From positions 248,001 through 312,000 of the forward strand of contig CAXXLG010000002.1 of assembly GCA_963674495.2 (NCBI GenBank): a stretch of 64,000 nucleotides of DNA, read 5' to 3'. Positions 25,405 to 33,325 of this stretch are shown here, one piece after another (position 1 is the first letter of the stretch; each line of letters begins with the position of its first letter). The notes beneath the pieces were generated by a model. It was not told where the DNA came from, made no database searches, and was given only the letters and a program-made list of their open reading frames with translations. The stretch comes from RGIG3178 sp963674495. Lineage in GTDB: Bacteria > Bacillota > Clostridia > Christensenellales > QAND01. The position numbers and the translations under genes were made by a program.

Positions 25405-26807
25405 ATTGGATTGTGTTGAATTTTGCTGTCTTTTTCCGTCGATTCTGGGCGGCTGAGCACAAACGAAAGCATCTGTGCCACGTTGTCAACCGGCAATATT
25501 GTCATCCCCTTAGGCGTTTTGGTGCCCTTGACGCTGTCCCTGGGCACCGCCAGTTTGGTAAACCCCATCTTGGCGCATTCAGATGCGCGCCGAAAAAGTT
25601 GGGACACCGGTCGAATCTCTCCCGTCAGACCGACTTCCCCGATCACCGCCACGTCTTCATGTAGCGGTCGCCCGGTGGCAGCGGAGGCGATGGCGGCCAC
25701 AAGTGCCGCATCGCTCGCGGGCTCATTCAGCCTAAGGCCGCCCACTGCGTTGGCATACACATCCCGGTTATAAAGCGCAATGCCACAACTTCGCTCCAAC
25801 ACCGCGATCAAAAGAAGCAGTCGATTATACTCGATGCCCGTCGCCATACGCCGCGGTTGGCCGTACGGCGAGGCAGCGCACAATGCCTGCACCTCGCACA
25901 GCACGGGGCGCGCTCCCTGGAGCGTACAGGTAACAGCCGCACCCGCCACACCCCTTGTGTGCCGTGAAATGAGAAGTTCGGACGGATTGCTCACCTGGCG
26001 CATGCCCAGTCCCGTCATCTCGAACACACCGATCTCGTTCGTGGAACCAAATCTGTTTTTGACCGCGCGCAGAATACGGAAATTCATCTGCCGTTCCCCT
26101 TCAAAGTACAGCACCGTGTCCACCATGTGTTCGAGCACCCTCGGCCCCGCGATGCTGCCCTCCTTGGTCACATGCCCGATCAGCACCACCGTCGCACCCG
26201 TCTCTTTGGCGTATCGAACCGCCGTGGCCGCGCACTCGCGCACCTGGGATACGCTTCCCATGGACGCCTTCATACCCTGCTTTTGCATGGTCTGTATCGA
26301 ATCAATGATGACAAACGGCGCTGTTAGTTGTGAAATGGCATGGCATACCGCATCGATATCCGTCTCGGCCAAAACATACAGGTTGTCGGATTCAACATTG
26401 AGCCGTTTGGCACGCATACGCACCTGCCGGGCGGATTCCTCGGCAGAAACATACAGAGTATTGCGCCCATTGTTCGCCACACACTGCGCGGCCTGTAACA
26501 AAAGCGTGGATTTCCCCACGCCGGGTTCGCCGCCCACCAGAATCACCGCGCCCTCGATCAATCCGCCGCCTAAAACGCGATCCAACTCCTCCATACCGAT
26601 GGGCTCATGGGCCGTATCGCGCAAATCGATGTCGCTTAGGCGCAGGATTCTATCCACGCGCGCCGACGCAACGGAATTCTTTATTTCGCTTTCTACCACC
26701 GACTCTTCCATGGTGTTCCACTCGCCGCACCCGGGACATCTGCCCAGCCACCGGCTGCTCTCGTAGGCGCACTGCGCACAGGTATATATCGTTTTTGCTT
26801 TCGCCAT
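25401..26807 (-). CDS. radA: DNA repair protein RadA
   Basis: RadA is a RecA-like helicase that promotes branch migration in recombination. The product is 468 residues from the ATG at 26807. It shows the N-terminal zinc finger CAQCAYESSRWLGRCPGCG, the Walker A motif GGEPGVGKSTLL, the RadA-specific KNRFGST motif, and a Lon-protease-like C-terminal domain (YANAVGGLRLNEPASDAALV). An in-frame TTG at 26816 overlaps the upstream gene's stop but has no better ribosome site. It lies behind the unknown membrane protein gene, with which it is probably cotranscribed. Confidence 0.97.
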   Translation of the reverse strand: MAKAKTIYTCAQCAYESSRWLGRCPGCGEWNTMEESVVESEIKNSVASARVDRILRLSDIDLRDTAHEPIGMEELDRVLGGGLIEGAVILVGGEPGVGKSTLLLQAAQCVANNGRNTLYVSAEESARQVRMRAKRLNVESDNLYVLAETDIDAVCHAISQLTAPFVIIDSIQTMQKQGMKASMGSVSQVRECAATAVRYAKETGATVVLIGHVTKEGSIAGPRVLEHMVDTVLYFEGERQMNFRILRAVKNRFGSTNEIGVFEMTGLGMRQVSNPSELLISRHTRGVAGAAVTCTLQGARPVLCEVQALCAASPYGQPRRMATGIEYNRLLLLIAVLERSCGIALYNRDVYANAVGGLRLNEPASDAALVAAIASAATGRPLHEDVAVIGEVGLTGEIRPVSQLFRRASECAKMGFTKLAVPRDSVKGTKTPKGMTILPVDNVAQMLSFVLSRPESTEKDSKIQHNPI

Positions 26808-26812
26808 TTCGA

Positions 26813-27967
26813 TCAATCCAATACAGCAAATTTTAAGATGTCGCGTTCACGCTTTTCGGCGGTGATGTCGAACCATGCAACAGCATGGTCTGACACGGTG
26901 GTAAGCATGGCATATTCCTCCGGTTTGGATACCATGTACGTCTTGTCGTCCGCCCAATAGTACACATACACGCGTCCCTGCTCGCACCATGCAAGAAATC
27001 GTTGTGCCAGACCGTAGCTGTATACGTTCTGTGCAATCTTTTTCTGCATCGCACCGTCCACGCTCAGATACAGCGCACCACCACCGTCAAGCCTATCGGA
27101 AAACGCGATGGAGTTGCCGTTTATCACGGGCGAATACGCATACAGACCGGGGTCGAACGTCCGCATCGTGCCGTTTAGCGATTGTATGTAGATCGTATTG
27201 TATTTCTCGCTGTCCGTCAGATCGGGGTTTTCCGCCACAAACACGATATCGCTGTCGCTTACGCCGATCTCGCACTTGCCAAGGGGAGAATCATCGTACA
27301 CGTGCAGCGTCGTCACCTCCAGTGTTTCAACGTCCATACAATACAGTTTTTCCTGCTCCAATGACGTGCGTTGCAAGAATACACACTTGGTCCCGCTCAG
27401 CTTGGGGCAAACGACGCCGTAATCCACCGAGCACAGCGTACGCACCAGCTGTGTATCGCGCTCATACACCTTCAACAAACCGCCACCGGTGCGGTAACCG
27501 TCAAAGAAAACGATATACGAGGCGTTGACATCCAGATGCAGGATGTAACCGCACTGAGCTTCAATGCCCTCAATCGCTTTGGGTGTAACGGAATTGGATG
27601 TCTGTGTTTTGGATAAAAAGATCTGGTCAAGCTTGGGGTTCTGCGCGTTGTCGCTGCCCGCTGCAAAAAAGATATCGTTGCCTAAAATAACGGGGTAGCT
27701 GATGTGTTTAAACGGGCTTGTCAAAAGCACTTCCTGGATGCGGTCGCTCAGATCACCCATCATCTGCGGCGTTGCTGTGGGCAGCACCACTTCACGATCA
27801 TCCTTGAACAGATCGCCCGCGAACGGTACGATAACATGGAAGACGAGACGGTATGCCAAAAAAAACCCACACAGGGACAGCACTGCCATCAGCACCGGCC
27901 ACAGCGCGCTGCCACGATAGCGGGAAAACCGCCTATTCTTAAATATCCTCTGATCCTTTCTTGCCAT
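26813..27967 (-). CDS. Unknown membrane-anchored protein, possibly beta-propeller
   Basis: I cannot name this 384-residue protein. A basic N-terminus is followed by one membrane helix (about residues 22-45) and a short acidic linker. About 320 residues follow with repeated short strand-like units such as YILHLDVNASYIVFFDGY, CPKLSGTKCVFLQ and YAYSPVINGNSIAFSD. The spacing of these units suggests a TolB- or DPP6-like propeller outside the cell; that fold is inference. Its start abuts the ispF stop and its end overlaps the radA region by a few bases, so it belongs to the rqcP-ispF-radA transcript. No catalytic motif was recognised. Confidence 0.85.
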   Translation of the reverse strand: MARKDQRIFKNRRFSRYRGSALWPVLMAVLSLCGFFLAYRLVFHVIVPFAGDLFKDDREVVLPTATPQMMGDLSDRIQEVLLTSPFKHISYPVILGNDIFFAAGSDNAQNPKLDQIFLSKTQTSNSVTPKAIEGIEAQCGYILHLDVNASYIVFFDGYRTGGGLLKVYERDTQLVRTLCSVDYGVVCPKLSGTKCVFLQRTSLEQEKLYCMDVETLEVTTLHVYDDSPLGKCEIGVSDSDIVFVAENPDLTDSEKYNTIYIQSLNGTMRTFDPGLYAYSPVINGNSIAFSDRLDGGGALYLSVDGAMQKKIAQNVYSYGLAQRFLAWCEQGRVYVYYWADDKTYMVSKPEEYAMLTTVSDHAVAWFDITAEKRERDILKFAVLD

Positions 27968-28441
27968 CTAACCCTCTTTGAGCATGCACACCGCCTGTGC
28001 AGCAATGCCTTTGCCGTGCCCGACAAACCCCAGTTCTTCTGTTGTGGTGGCCTTGACGTTGACACGGGATGCATCAATGCCCATCGCCTGCGCTAGATGC
28101 TGCGCCATCTTGTCCCGGTAAGGCGCCAGCCGTGGCGCTTGCGCCATTACGACCGCATCAACATTTCCCACAAAAAAGCCTGCGCTTTTGGCCATGTCGG
28201 CGCATCGGCGCAACAGGATCAGACTATCCACATCCGCATAGGCCGGATCATTGTCGGGGAAATGCATACCGATATCGCCCAGCGCCGCTGCACCCAGCAC
28301 GGCATCACATACCGCATGGGTCAACACATCTGCATCGGAATGTCCGACAAGGCCCATCGCGTGCGGGATACGCACGCCGCCCAGAACCAATGCGCCGCCC
28401 GATTTCAAAGCATGCACGTCAAATCCGATGCCGATTCTCAT
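27968..28441 (-). CDS. ispF: 2-C-methyl-D-erythritol 2,4-cyclodiphosphate synthase
   Basis: IspF converts CDP-methylerythritol 2-phosphate to the cyclic diphosphate in the non-mevalonate isoprenoid pathway. The 157-residue product begins MRIGIGFDVHALKSGG, where Asp8 and His10 are metal ligands. It has GHSDADVLTHAVCDAVLGAAAL and DIGMHFPDNDP, and ends with the ATTTEELGFVGHGKGIAAQA block. The ATG at 28441 follows a GGAGG and lies inside the end of the upstream S4-domain gene (23-base overlap). ispD is not in the window. Confidence 0.97.
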   Translation of the reverse strand: MRIGIGFDVHALKSGGALVLGGVRIPHAMGLVGHSDADVLTHAVCDAVLGAAALGDIGMHFPDNDPAYADVDSLILLRRCADMAKSAGFFVGNVDAVVMAQAPRLAPYRDKMAQHLAQAMGIDASRVNVKATTTEELGFVGHGKGIAAQAVCMLKEG

Positions 28442-28688
28442 AATCATCCTCCAACGTTTTAAACAATGTAACCGCTTCGTCCTTTTTGGCAGATTCCGCC
28501 AACGAAACCACCTCATAGCGGCTCACCCTATCACCTGTACGTACGGAAATCACATCGCCAACCTTGACCCTATCCCCTGATTTGATCCGCTTGCCGCCAA
28601 TGGTAACGCGACCCGCTTCGCAAGCCTGCTGGGCCACGGTACGGCGCTTGATGATGCGGGCCACCTTGAGATATTTATCAATTCGCAT
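28419..28688 (-). CDS. rqcP: S4-domain RNA-binding protein RqcP (YabO/Hsp15 family)
   Basis: This 89-residue protein is nearly all S4 domain: MRIDKYLKVARIIKRRTVAQ, then GRVTIGGKRIKSGDRVKVGD. In B. subtilis, RqcP (YabO) works with RqcH on stalled 50S subunits to add alanine tails in ribosome-associated quality control. There it also follows the mazG-like yabN gene. Here hup lies between the two. A short acidic C-terminal tail follows. A promoter (28710-28718) lies only about 15 bases before the ribosome site. Confidence 0.93.
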   Translation of the reverse strand: MRIDKYLKVARIIKRRTVAQQACEAGRVTIGGKRIKSGDRVKVGDVISVRTGDRVSRYEVVSLAESAKKDEAVTLFKTLEDDYENRHRI

Positions 28689-28709
28689 GCAGTTTCCTCC
28701 CGTTTCTGT

Positions 28710-28718
28710 ATTATAGCA
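28710..28718 (-). promoter_or_regulatory. Extended -10 promoter of the rqcP-ispF-radA operon
   Basis: On the minus strand TGC directly precedes TATAAT (28710-28715). No good -35 is present, so this would be an extended -10 promoter giving a leader of only about 15 bases. A 14-base perfect palindrome (28743-28756, GACGGTATACCGTC) lies just upstream and may be an operator. Confidence 0.6.
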
Positions 28719-28785
28719 TAAAAATACCCGCGCCGGACATAGGACGGTATACCGTCTTCATGTCGCTGACGCAGGCAACAAAGCC

Positions 28786-28815
28786 AAAAAACCGCTTCGC
28801 CATAGCGAAGCGGTT
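28786..28815 (-). terminator. Terminator after hup
   Basis: A ten-pair stem, 28790-28799 with 28806-28815, with a six-base loop and a run of five U on the minus-strand transcript lies just past the hup stop. Confidence 0.9.
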
Positions 28816-28826
28816 AGCATACAGTT

Positions 28827-29099
28827 TTATCGAACGGCTTCTTTGAGCGCTTTACCGGCTTTGAACGCTGGCACTTTACAAGCTGGAAAATGCATCGGCT
28901 CCTTGCTGGCCGGATTGATGCCGTTGCGAGCCGCACGCTGGCGCACTTCAAACGTTCCAAAACCAACCAGGGAAACTTTCTCGCCCGCTTGCAGCGTGTC
29001 GGTGATGGTCCCAATCGTTGCGGATACGGCTTTTTCTGCATCCTTTTTGCTCAGACCGGTAGCCTCAACCACGTGGGCGATCAACTCTGTTTTATTCAT
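28827..29099 (-). CDS. hup: HU-family DNA-binding protein
   Basis: HU is the small dimeric nucleoid protein that bends DNA. The ATG at 29099 with AGGAGG in front gives the usual 90 residues (MNKTELIAHVVEATGLSKKD). The DNA-binding arm signature is GFGTFEVRQRAARNGINP, followed by FPACKVPAFKAGKALKEAV. A single-gene unit with its own promoter (29154-29182), leader hairpin (29121-29145) and terminator, in the slot between yabN and yabO, as found in several Clostridia. Confidence 0.97.
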   Translation of the reverse strand: MNKTELIAHVVEATGLSKKDAEKAVSATIGTITDTLQAGEKVSLVGFGTFEVRQRAARNGINPASKEPMHFPACKVPAFKAGKALKEAVR

Positions 29100-29120
29100 A
29101 GATGATACCTCCTTCATTTG

Positions 29121-29145
29121 CGGACAAATCCTATGCGCTTGTCCG
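29121..29145 (-). other. Inverted repeat in the hup leader
   Basis: CGGACAA (29121-29127) pairs with TTGTCCG (29139-29145), seven pairs with an 11-base loop. It lies between the predicted transcription start and the ribosome site. It may be a stabilising hairpin or a protein site. Confidence 0.45.
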
Positions 29146-29153
29146 ACAGTCAG

Positions 29154-29182
29154 ATTTTCTTAAATCATGCGCCGTTTGTCAA
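29154..29182 (-). promoter_or_regulatory. Sigma-A type promoter of hup
   Basis: On the minus strand TTGACA (29177-29182), a 17-base spacer and GAAAAT (29154-29159). The -35 is perfect; the -10 matches four of six. It lies right behind the yabN stop codon. Confidence 0.7.
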
Positions 29183-29190
29183 GTCTTTTT

Positions 29191-30582
29191 TTAGCAGTCG
29201 TCATATTTCGTCATCATTATTTCCTTTTCGCATGCATTATCCATGTCCTGATGTCGATCCACCTCCATGGCGCACCGGTCGCTCAGCGCAGTCTCCGCAT
29301 GCACATCAAAAACCCGCAGCAGACGGCATATTGCCCACAAGGCTTCCCCGGCATGCCGCTCAGCCGCATGCACATCCGCACTGAGTGATAGTTCAGCAAG
29401 CGCATCAGCCAATGCCTTCGTGATCAGATCCACATCCTTTTCTTCCCCGAAAAATATTTTTTGTAATTCCTGGCTTCTCATCAAAGCCGGTAGTCCTTCG
29501 CCCACCTTTTGAAACGGATTCTTCGGCACGCCGTTTCGTTCCTGTTCCTTGATGCGCTCCCACGTATCCACGACATCCATAGCGGTATCGGCGCGTTCCT
29601 GTCCAAAGATATGCGGATGGCGGCGTATCATCTTTTGGCAGATGGCGGTGGCAACATCCAAAAAATCGAAGCTCCCTTCCTCGCTTGCCATCTGGGCGTG
29701 CAGCGCAACTTGCAACATCACATCACCCAGCTCCTCGCACAGGTGCCTGTCATCGCCCTCTGATATGGCAGCCATCGCTTCGCAGCATTCTTCCATCATG
29801 TTGCGGCGTATGGAGGTGTGCGTCTGTTCCCTGTCCCACGGGCAACCACCTGGAGCACGCAAAATTCGACAAATTTCTACCAGATCGGACACCGTGAAAC
29901 GCTGTTTGTCCAACAGCGGCTGTGCGGGCAACACCACCGCCGTAAATGCGTCGAAATACTGCTGTCTGTCCAGTTCTGCAAGCGGTAGGCCGGTGCACCC
30001 GATCCTGCTTGCGTCCGCCTGTATCAAATACACTACGGTTTCGTCCTCATACCGTTTCATCAGTTCGATCTTGATCTCGCCTGCACGCAGCCGCGTATCC
30101 ACGTCTAAAACGACGTTGATCACCGCACTGTCCATGGACTGGGCGCGTACCGCGCCCACATGTACGGCATATCCCTTGAACACATCTAGCTTGGCGGCGG
30201 CGATGGCGGCGTCTTCAAACCCGATCCCGGGGCAAACAACGGTCTGAACACCGCAATCATCCGCTTTTTTTAAAATATCCGCCATGACCGCCTGTCCCGT
30301 CAATCCGTGTCCGCTGACCGCAAACACGGTGTGCCGTAAAACGGCGCTGTCAAGAACCGTTTTTGCGACGGCGGCGTTGAGCGCGTCGAAATCCTGCGCT
30401 CTTTGATACAATTCGTCCAACGGCTGTACATCGACGCCCATATTGATCAGCGCGGACACAGCCGGATGCCGCGCGGTTTGTACAAAGACCTTGTCCGCGT
30501 TCAAAACAGCTTGTTTAGCCGCTTCGGTCAGCATGCCCAGAGGACCCGGTCCAAGCCCTGCAATAACAAGTTTGCCTTTCAT
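29191..30582 (-). CDS. mazG: Tetrapyrrole-methylase-like / MazG pyrophosphohydrolase fusion (YabN type)
   Basis: This is a two-domain protein of the YabN type, 463 residues. The N-terminal half is a tetrapyrrole (SAM) methylase-like fold starting MKGKLVIAGLGPGPLGMLTE. The C-terminal half is a MazG nucleoside-triphosphate pyrophosphohydrolase with GGCPWDREQTHTSIRRNMME and CEELGDVMLQVALHAQ, holding the acidic Mg-binding residues. The second MazG-like repeat found in many relatives is poorly conserved: I see no second EExxD motif in the last 100 residues. The ATG overlaps the spoVB stop by four bases (ATGA), so translation is coupled. The upstream in-frame extension inside spoVB is not used. Its role is presumably removing abnormal nucleotides. 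Confidence 0.93.
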   Translation of the reverse strand: MKGKLVIAGLGPGPLGMLTEAAKQAVLNADKVFVQTARHPAVSALINMGVDVQPLDELYQRAQDFDALNAAVAKTVLDSAVLRHTVFAVSGHGLTGQAVMADILKKADDCGVQTVVCPGIGFEDAAIAAAKLDVFKGYAVHVGAVRAQSMDSAVINVVLDVDTRLRAGEIKIELMKRYEDETVVYLIQADASRIGCTGLPLAELDRQQYFDAFTAVVLPAQPLLDKQRFTVSDLVEICRILRAPGGCPWDREQTHTSIRRNMMEECCEAMAAISEGDDRHLCEELGDVMLQVALHAQMASEEGSFDFLDVATAICQKMIRRHPHIFGQERADTAMDVVDTWERIKEQERNGVPKNPFQKVGEGLPALMRSQELQKIFFGEEKDVDLITKALADALAELSLSADVHAAERHAGEALWAICRLLRVFDVHAETALSDRCAMEVDRHQDMDNACEKEIMMTKYDDC

Positions 30583-32201
30583 CTCCACCATCCTATCCGA
30601 TGCATCCATGAATCCAGTTTCAGCCCATAGGGTAACAGGCGGCAATCCGCCGGTCCAATAACCCTCAGGCGCAATATACCCGCCAAATAGACAAACACCG
30701 CCGCAAGAAATGCAATGATGAAGGCCAGCCACAATGGCAACACCAAAAGGCACAGCCGATAACAGCCAAACGACAGCAATCCCATCACGGCGCTGGCCAA
30801 AAGCGGCGTCAAAATCCGCCGTAGCAGGCCGATGGGGCGGTGGAGGATGTTGCGTACGCTTCTCAGGTTCATCAGCGCAATGTATAAAAAGCAACATAGC
30901 GTGCCGATGGCCGCACCGTTGATGTGTACCGACGGCATGCGCATGAGAAAATAGCTGACCCCAAGCTTGATGATGGCGCCCTGCCACAGGTGCATAAGCG
31001 GCGCACGCATCTCACCCACGCCCTGCAATATGCCGTTGGTGGTCTGCACAACGATCAAAAAGCACAGCGCCACCCCCAGCGTCCGCACCAACGCCGTTGC
31101 CACGGTCAACGTGGATTCATCCGCCATGGTTTTATAGAACAATATCTGCAACAGGGGTGGTCCCAACAGGTATAGCCCCACCGCACATGGCAGACCCACC
31201 AAAAACGCCAGCTTGATGCCTATGCGTGCCTGCTGCTCCACCTCCGTGTATCTTCCAAGCGTAGCGCTGGCGGACACCGTCGGCACCAAACTCATCTGCA
31301 TGGCGTTGGCCAGCGCCATGGGCACATACACGACCGGTGCCACAAGGCCGGTTAAAAGGCCAAAACGCGTTTGCGCCACCAGTTGCGAAAACCCGTTTGA
31401 CTTGAGTACATTGATAACCATCAAATTGTCTAAAAGCGCAATCAAGGGCAATGCCGCCGCGCTCAGCGTGATGGGAATGGCCAACTTCCACAGCGCACGT
31501 ACCCTGTCGCGCACACCCACCGCCGCATATCCTTGGGGCGTTTGACGAATCAACCGCGGCCATCTGTCCCGCGAATACACATAGCGTACGCCAAGGTATG
31601 CCGTGGCGGCAACTTCCGCCAACGGTATGCCCAACAGTGCACCCAACGCCGCCATTCTACTGCCGTTGTGTAAAAAGAGCAGCATCAGCGCAAACCCGCA
31701 TACAGACTTGACAACCTCTTCAATGCCCAGCGACACGGCGGTAGGCTGCATTTGCTGCAATCCCTGAAAGTAGCCCCGGAACGCTGATATCAGGCACGCA
31801 AACCAAAGCGCGGGTGCCACCGCCAGGATAAGCGCCCCCGCATCGGGCACGCCCTGTGCCTTCGCCATAACGCCGCTCAACGCTGCCAGCGCGCCGCCGG
31901 CGAGAAGGCCGCCGACGCACAGTACACGCAATGCCGTTATGAAAAAGGCCCGGGCGTTTTTATAATCCTCGCGGGCTGTGTACATGGATACCTGTCGGCT
32001 GATCGCGGCCGGGATACCGACGGTGGCCACCACCGTTAAAAATGAATAGATCGGATAAGCAAGTTGATAATAGGCAATGCCCGCGTCCCCGATGACATGT
32101 GCCAACAGGATGCGATACACGGATCCCAGCGCACTGCAAGTAAGCCCCACAAGGCCCAAAAGCGCGGCACCGCTGGCAAACGTTTTCTTGTTCTTGTCCA
32201 A
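30579..32201 (-). CDS. spoVB: SpoVB/MurJ-type polysaccharide flippase (MOP superfamily)
   Basis: This is a polytopic membrane protein of about 540 residues in the multidrug/oligosaccharidyl-lipid/polysaccharide superfamily. Relatives flip lipid-linked peptidoglycan precursors, and SpoVB acts in spore cortex formation. The N-terminus LLGLVGLTCSALGSVYRILL, then GIAYYQLAYPIYSFLTV is typical. About 14 hydrophobic segments follow. Start choice: GTG 32213 has no ribosome site, while TTG 32201 is eight bases from an AAGGTGG and yields the expected short N-terminus. The gene lies between spoVT and yabN, as in B. subtilis. A small frame upstream (from 32356) overlaps its 5' end. Confidence 0.9.
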   Translation of the reverse strand: MDKNKKTFASGAALLGLVGLTCSALGSVYRILLAHVIGDAGIAYYQLAYPIYSFLTVVATVGIPAAISRQVSMYTAREDYKNARAFFITALRVLCVGGLLAGGALAALSGVMAKAQGVPDAGALILAVAPALWFACLISAFRGYFQGLQQMQPTAVSLGIEEVVKSVCGFALMLLFLHNGSRMAALGALLGIPLAEVAATAYLGVRYVYSRDRWPRLIRQTPQGYAAVGVRDRVRALWKLAIPITLSAAALPLIALLDNLMVINVLKSNGFSQLVAQTRFGLLTGLVAPVVYVPMALANAMQMSLVPTVSASATLGRYTEVEQQARIGIKLAFLVGLPCAVGLYLLGPPLLQILFYKTMADESTLTVATALVRTLGVALCFLIVVQTTNGILQGVGEMRAPLMHLWQGAIIKLGVSYFLMRMPSVHINGAAIGTLCCFLYIALMNLRSVRNILHRPIGLLRRILTPLLASAVMGLLSFGCYRLCLLVLPLWLAFIIAFLAAVFVYLAGILRLRVIGPADCRLLPYGLKLDSWMHRIGWWR

Positions 32202-32356
32202 TCCTTCATCCACCTTTTTATTGTTTTGATATAACCTCTATTGCGCTCATTGGACAAATCGTTTGGGACTTTATTCAGTTCTGGCAATGCCCGCACGGAA
32301 TGCAATCCTTCGCCAAACAATCTGGGAACTGTATTTGCCCAACTAAAAAAAGCCAT
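32036..32356 (-). CDS. Possible leader open frame overlapping the start of spoVB
   Basis: An ATG at 32356, five bases after a GGAG and just inside the transcript from the promoter at 32402-32430, opens a 106-codon frame. The first 55 codons lie upstream of spoVB (MAFFSWANTVPRLFGEGLHS); the rest overlaps spoVB in another frame. The part upstream of spoVB could be a translated leader peptide that controls the TTG start of spoVB. No similarity is recognised and it may not be a real gene. Confidence 0.3.
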   Translation of the reverse strand: MAFFSWANTVPRLFGEGLHSVRALPELNKVPNDLSNERNRGYIKTIKRWMKDWTRTRKRLPAVPRFWALWGLLAVRWDPCIASCWHMSSGTRALPIINLLIRSIHF

Positions 32357-32401
32357 ATATGCTCCATTGCAGGTGCGTATTTTAGTTTTTCAGTAATGTT
32401 T

Positions 32402-32430
32402 ATTATAACAAATCTCCCATTCAATCGCAA
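32402..32430 (-). promoter_or_regulatory. Sigma-A type promoter of spoVB-yabN
   Basis: On the minus strand TTGCGA (32425-32430), a 17-base spacer and a perfect TATAAT (32402-32407). The leader to spoVB is nearly 200 bases and holds the small open frame from 32356. The remainder of the gap up to spoVT holds the spoVT terminator. Confidence 0.8.
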
Positions 32431-32510
32431 CCGGCGTACATCGTCCCATCATCCTCTATCCGCCTGTATCCGCGCGATACTGGATCACACGCCATCGGGA
32501 AAAAAACGCA

Positions 32511-32538
32511 AAATAAAACGGCGCAGCACGCCACGCCG
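32511..32538 (-). terminator. Terminator after spoVT
   Basis: A GC-rich stem within 32519-32538 (five strong outer pairs plus G-U and inner pairs) is followed on the minus-strand transcript by TTTTATTTTG. It lies 20 bases past the spoVT stop. Confidence 0.75.
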
Positions 32539-32557
32539 TAGGTTCATGCGCCTATAG

Positions 32558-33115
32558 CTACTGTTCCATCTGCCTACCTAAGAATCCTGCCGCAACTTGG
32601 GCGGTTTTCAATTCCGCGTCAGAAAAGGATACACTTTGCTGATGTGACAGCAACACCACCGCACCCGCCGTCTCGCCTTCGCTGATGATGGGGCAGATGA
32701 TCTGCGCAGCGTAATCCCTGTTTGCGTCTTCGTCCTTAACGATGGGCAGCGGTTCTACACCCTCGCCCATCAAAAATACCGAACGATGCTGCATTGCCTG
32801 TTCCATTTGCATGGACACCGTCTTCTCGATGTAATCCTTTTTACCGGGGCCGAAAGCCGCCACCACGCTGTCACGATCACAGATGAGCGTAACATGTCCC
32901 AGTATCTTGTACAGCGCCTCTGCATACTCACTGGCGAACTCGCCCAGTTCACCGATAGGGGAGTATTTTTTTAAGATCACTTCGCCGTCTCTGTCCGTAA
33001 AGATCTCCAGCGGATCGCCTTGGCGGATCCGCAACGTGCGGCGGATCTCCTTTGGGATGACGACACGGCCCAGTTCGTCAATTCTCCGTACAATGCCCGT
33101 TGCTTTCAAGATCAT
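32558..33115 (-). CDS. spoVT: Stage V sporulation protein T (AbrB-type regulator)
   Basis: SpoVT is the forespore regulator that tunes sigma-G dependent genes late in sporulation. The 185-residue protein has the full two-domain layout. It has an N-terminal AbrB-type swapped-hairpin DNA-binding domain (GIVRRIDELGRVVIPKEIRR) and a C-terminal GAF domain (about residues 58-180) with DRDSVVAAFGPGKKDYIEK. It lies between spoVB and the prsA-mfd genes, as in Bacillus apart from prsA. The upstream region holds a sequence resembling a sigma-G/F promoter. Confidence 0.96.
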   Translation of the reverse strand: MILKATGIVRRIDELGRVVIPKEIRRTLRIRQGDPLEIFTDRDGEVILKKYSPIGELGEFASEYAEALYKILGHVTLICDRDSVVAAFGPGKKDYIEKTVSMQMEQAMQHRSVFLMGEGVEPLPIVKDEDANRDYAAQIICPIISEGETAGAVVLLSHQQSVSFSDAELKTAQVAAGFLGRQMEQ

Positions 33116-33148
33116 GCCTCCTGCTCATGCCATACTACGTTGCTGCTT

Positions 33149-33177
33149 TATTATTTGAACGCTCAGATTTTTTATGC
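33149..33177 (-). promoter_or_regulatory. Possible forespore-type promoter of spoVT
   Basis: On the minus strand GCATA (33173-33177), 17 bases, then AATAATA (33149-33155). These resemble sigma-G elements (GHATR and CATnHTA, one mismatch in the latter). No good sigma-A promoter was seen in the same gap. spoVT is sigma-G dependent in B. subtilis, which makes the match plausible but not proven. Confidence 0.35.
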
Positions 33178-33273
33178 ACTGCATCCGCGTGTCCCCCGAC
33201 AGTTGTCCTGTAGTAAAGCAGCGCGCTCGTGCTATATACGGCATATGTTTTGGTTTATACATGCATGGCGCAG

Positions 33274-33308
33274 CAAAAAAACAAACGGGGAAGCTCAAAG
33301 CTTCCCCG
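33274..33308 (-). terminator. Terminator after prsA
   Basis: A perfect ten-pair stem, 33286-33295 with 33299-33308, with a three-base loop is followed by TTTGTTTTTTTG on the minus-strand transcript. It lies 18 bases past the stop. Confidence 0.95.
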
Positions 33309-33325
33309 CTTGATATCAGCATCGG

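Noticed and set aside
25780..26766. 328-codon plus-strand frame opposite radA
   Set aside because: The radA reading shows zinc finger, Walker A and KNRFGST motifs; the opposite frame shows none.
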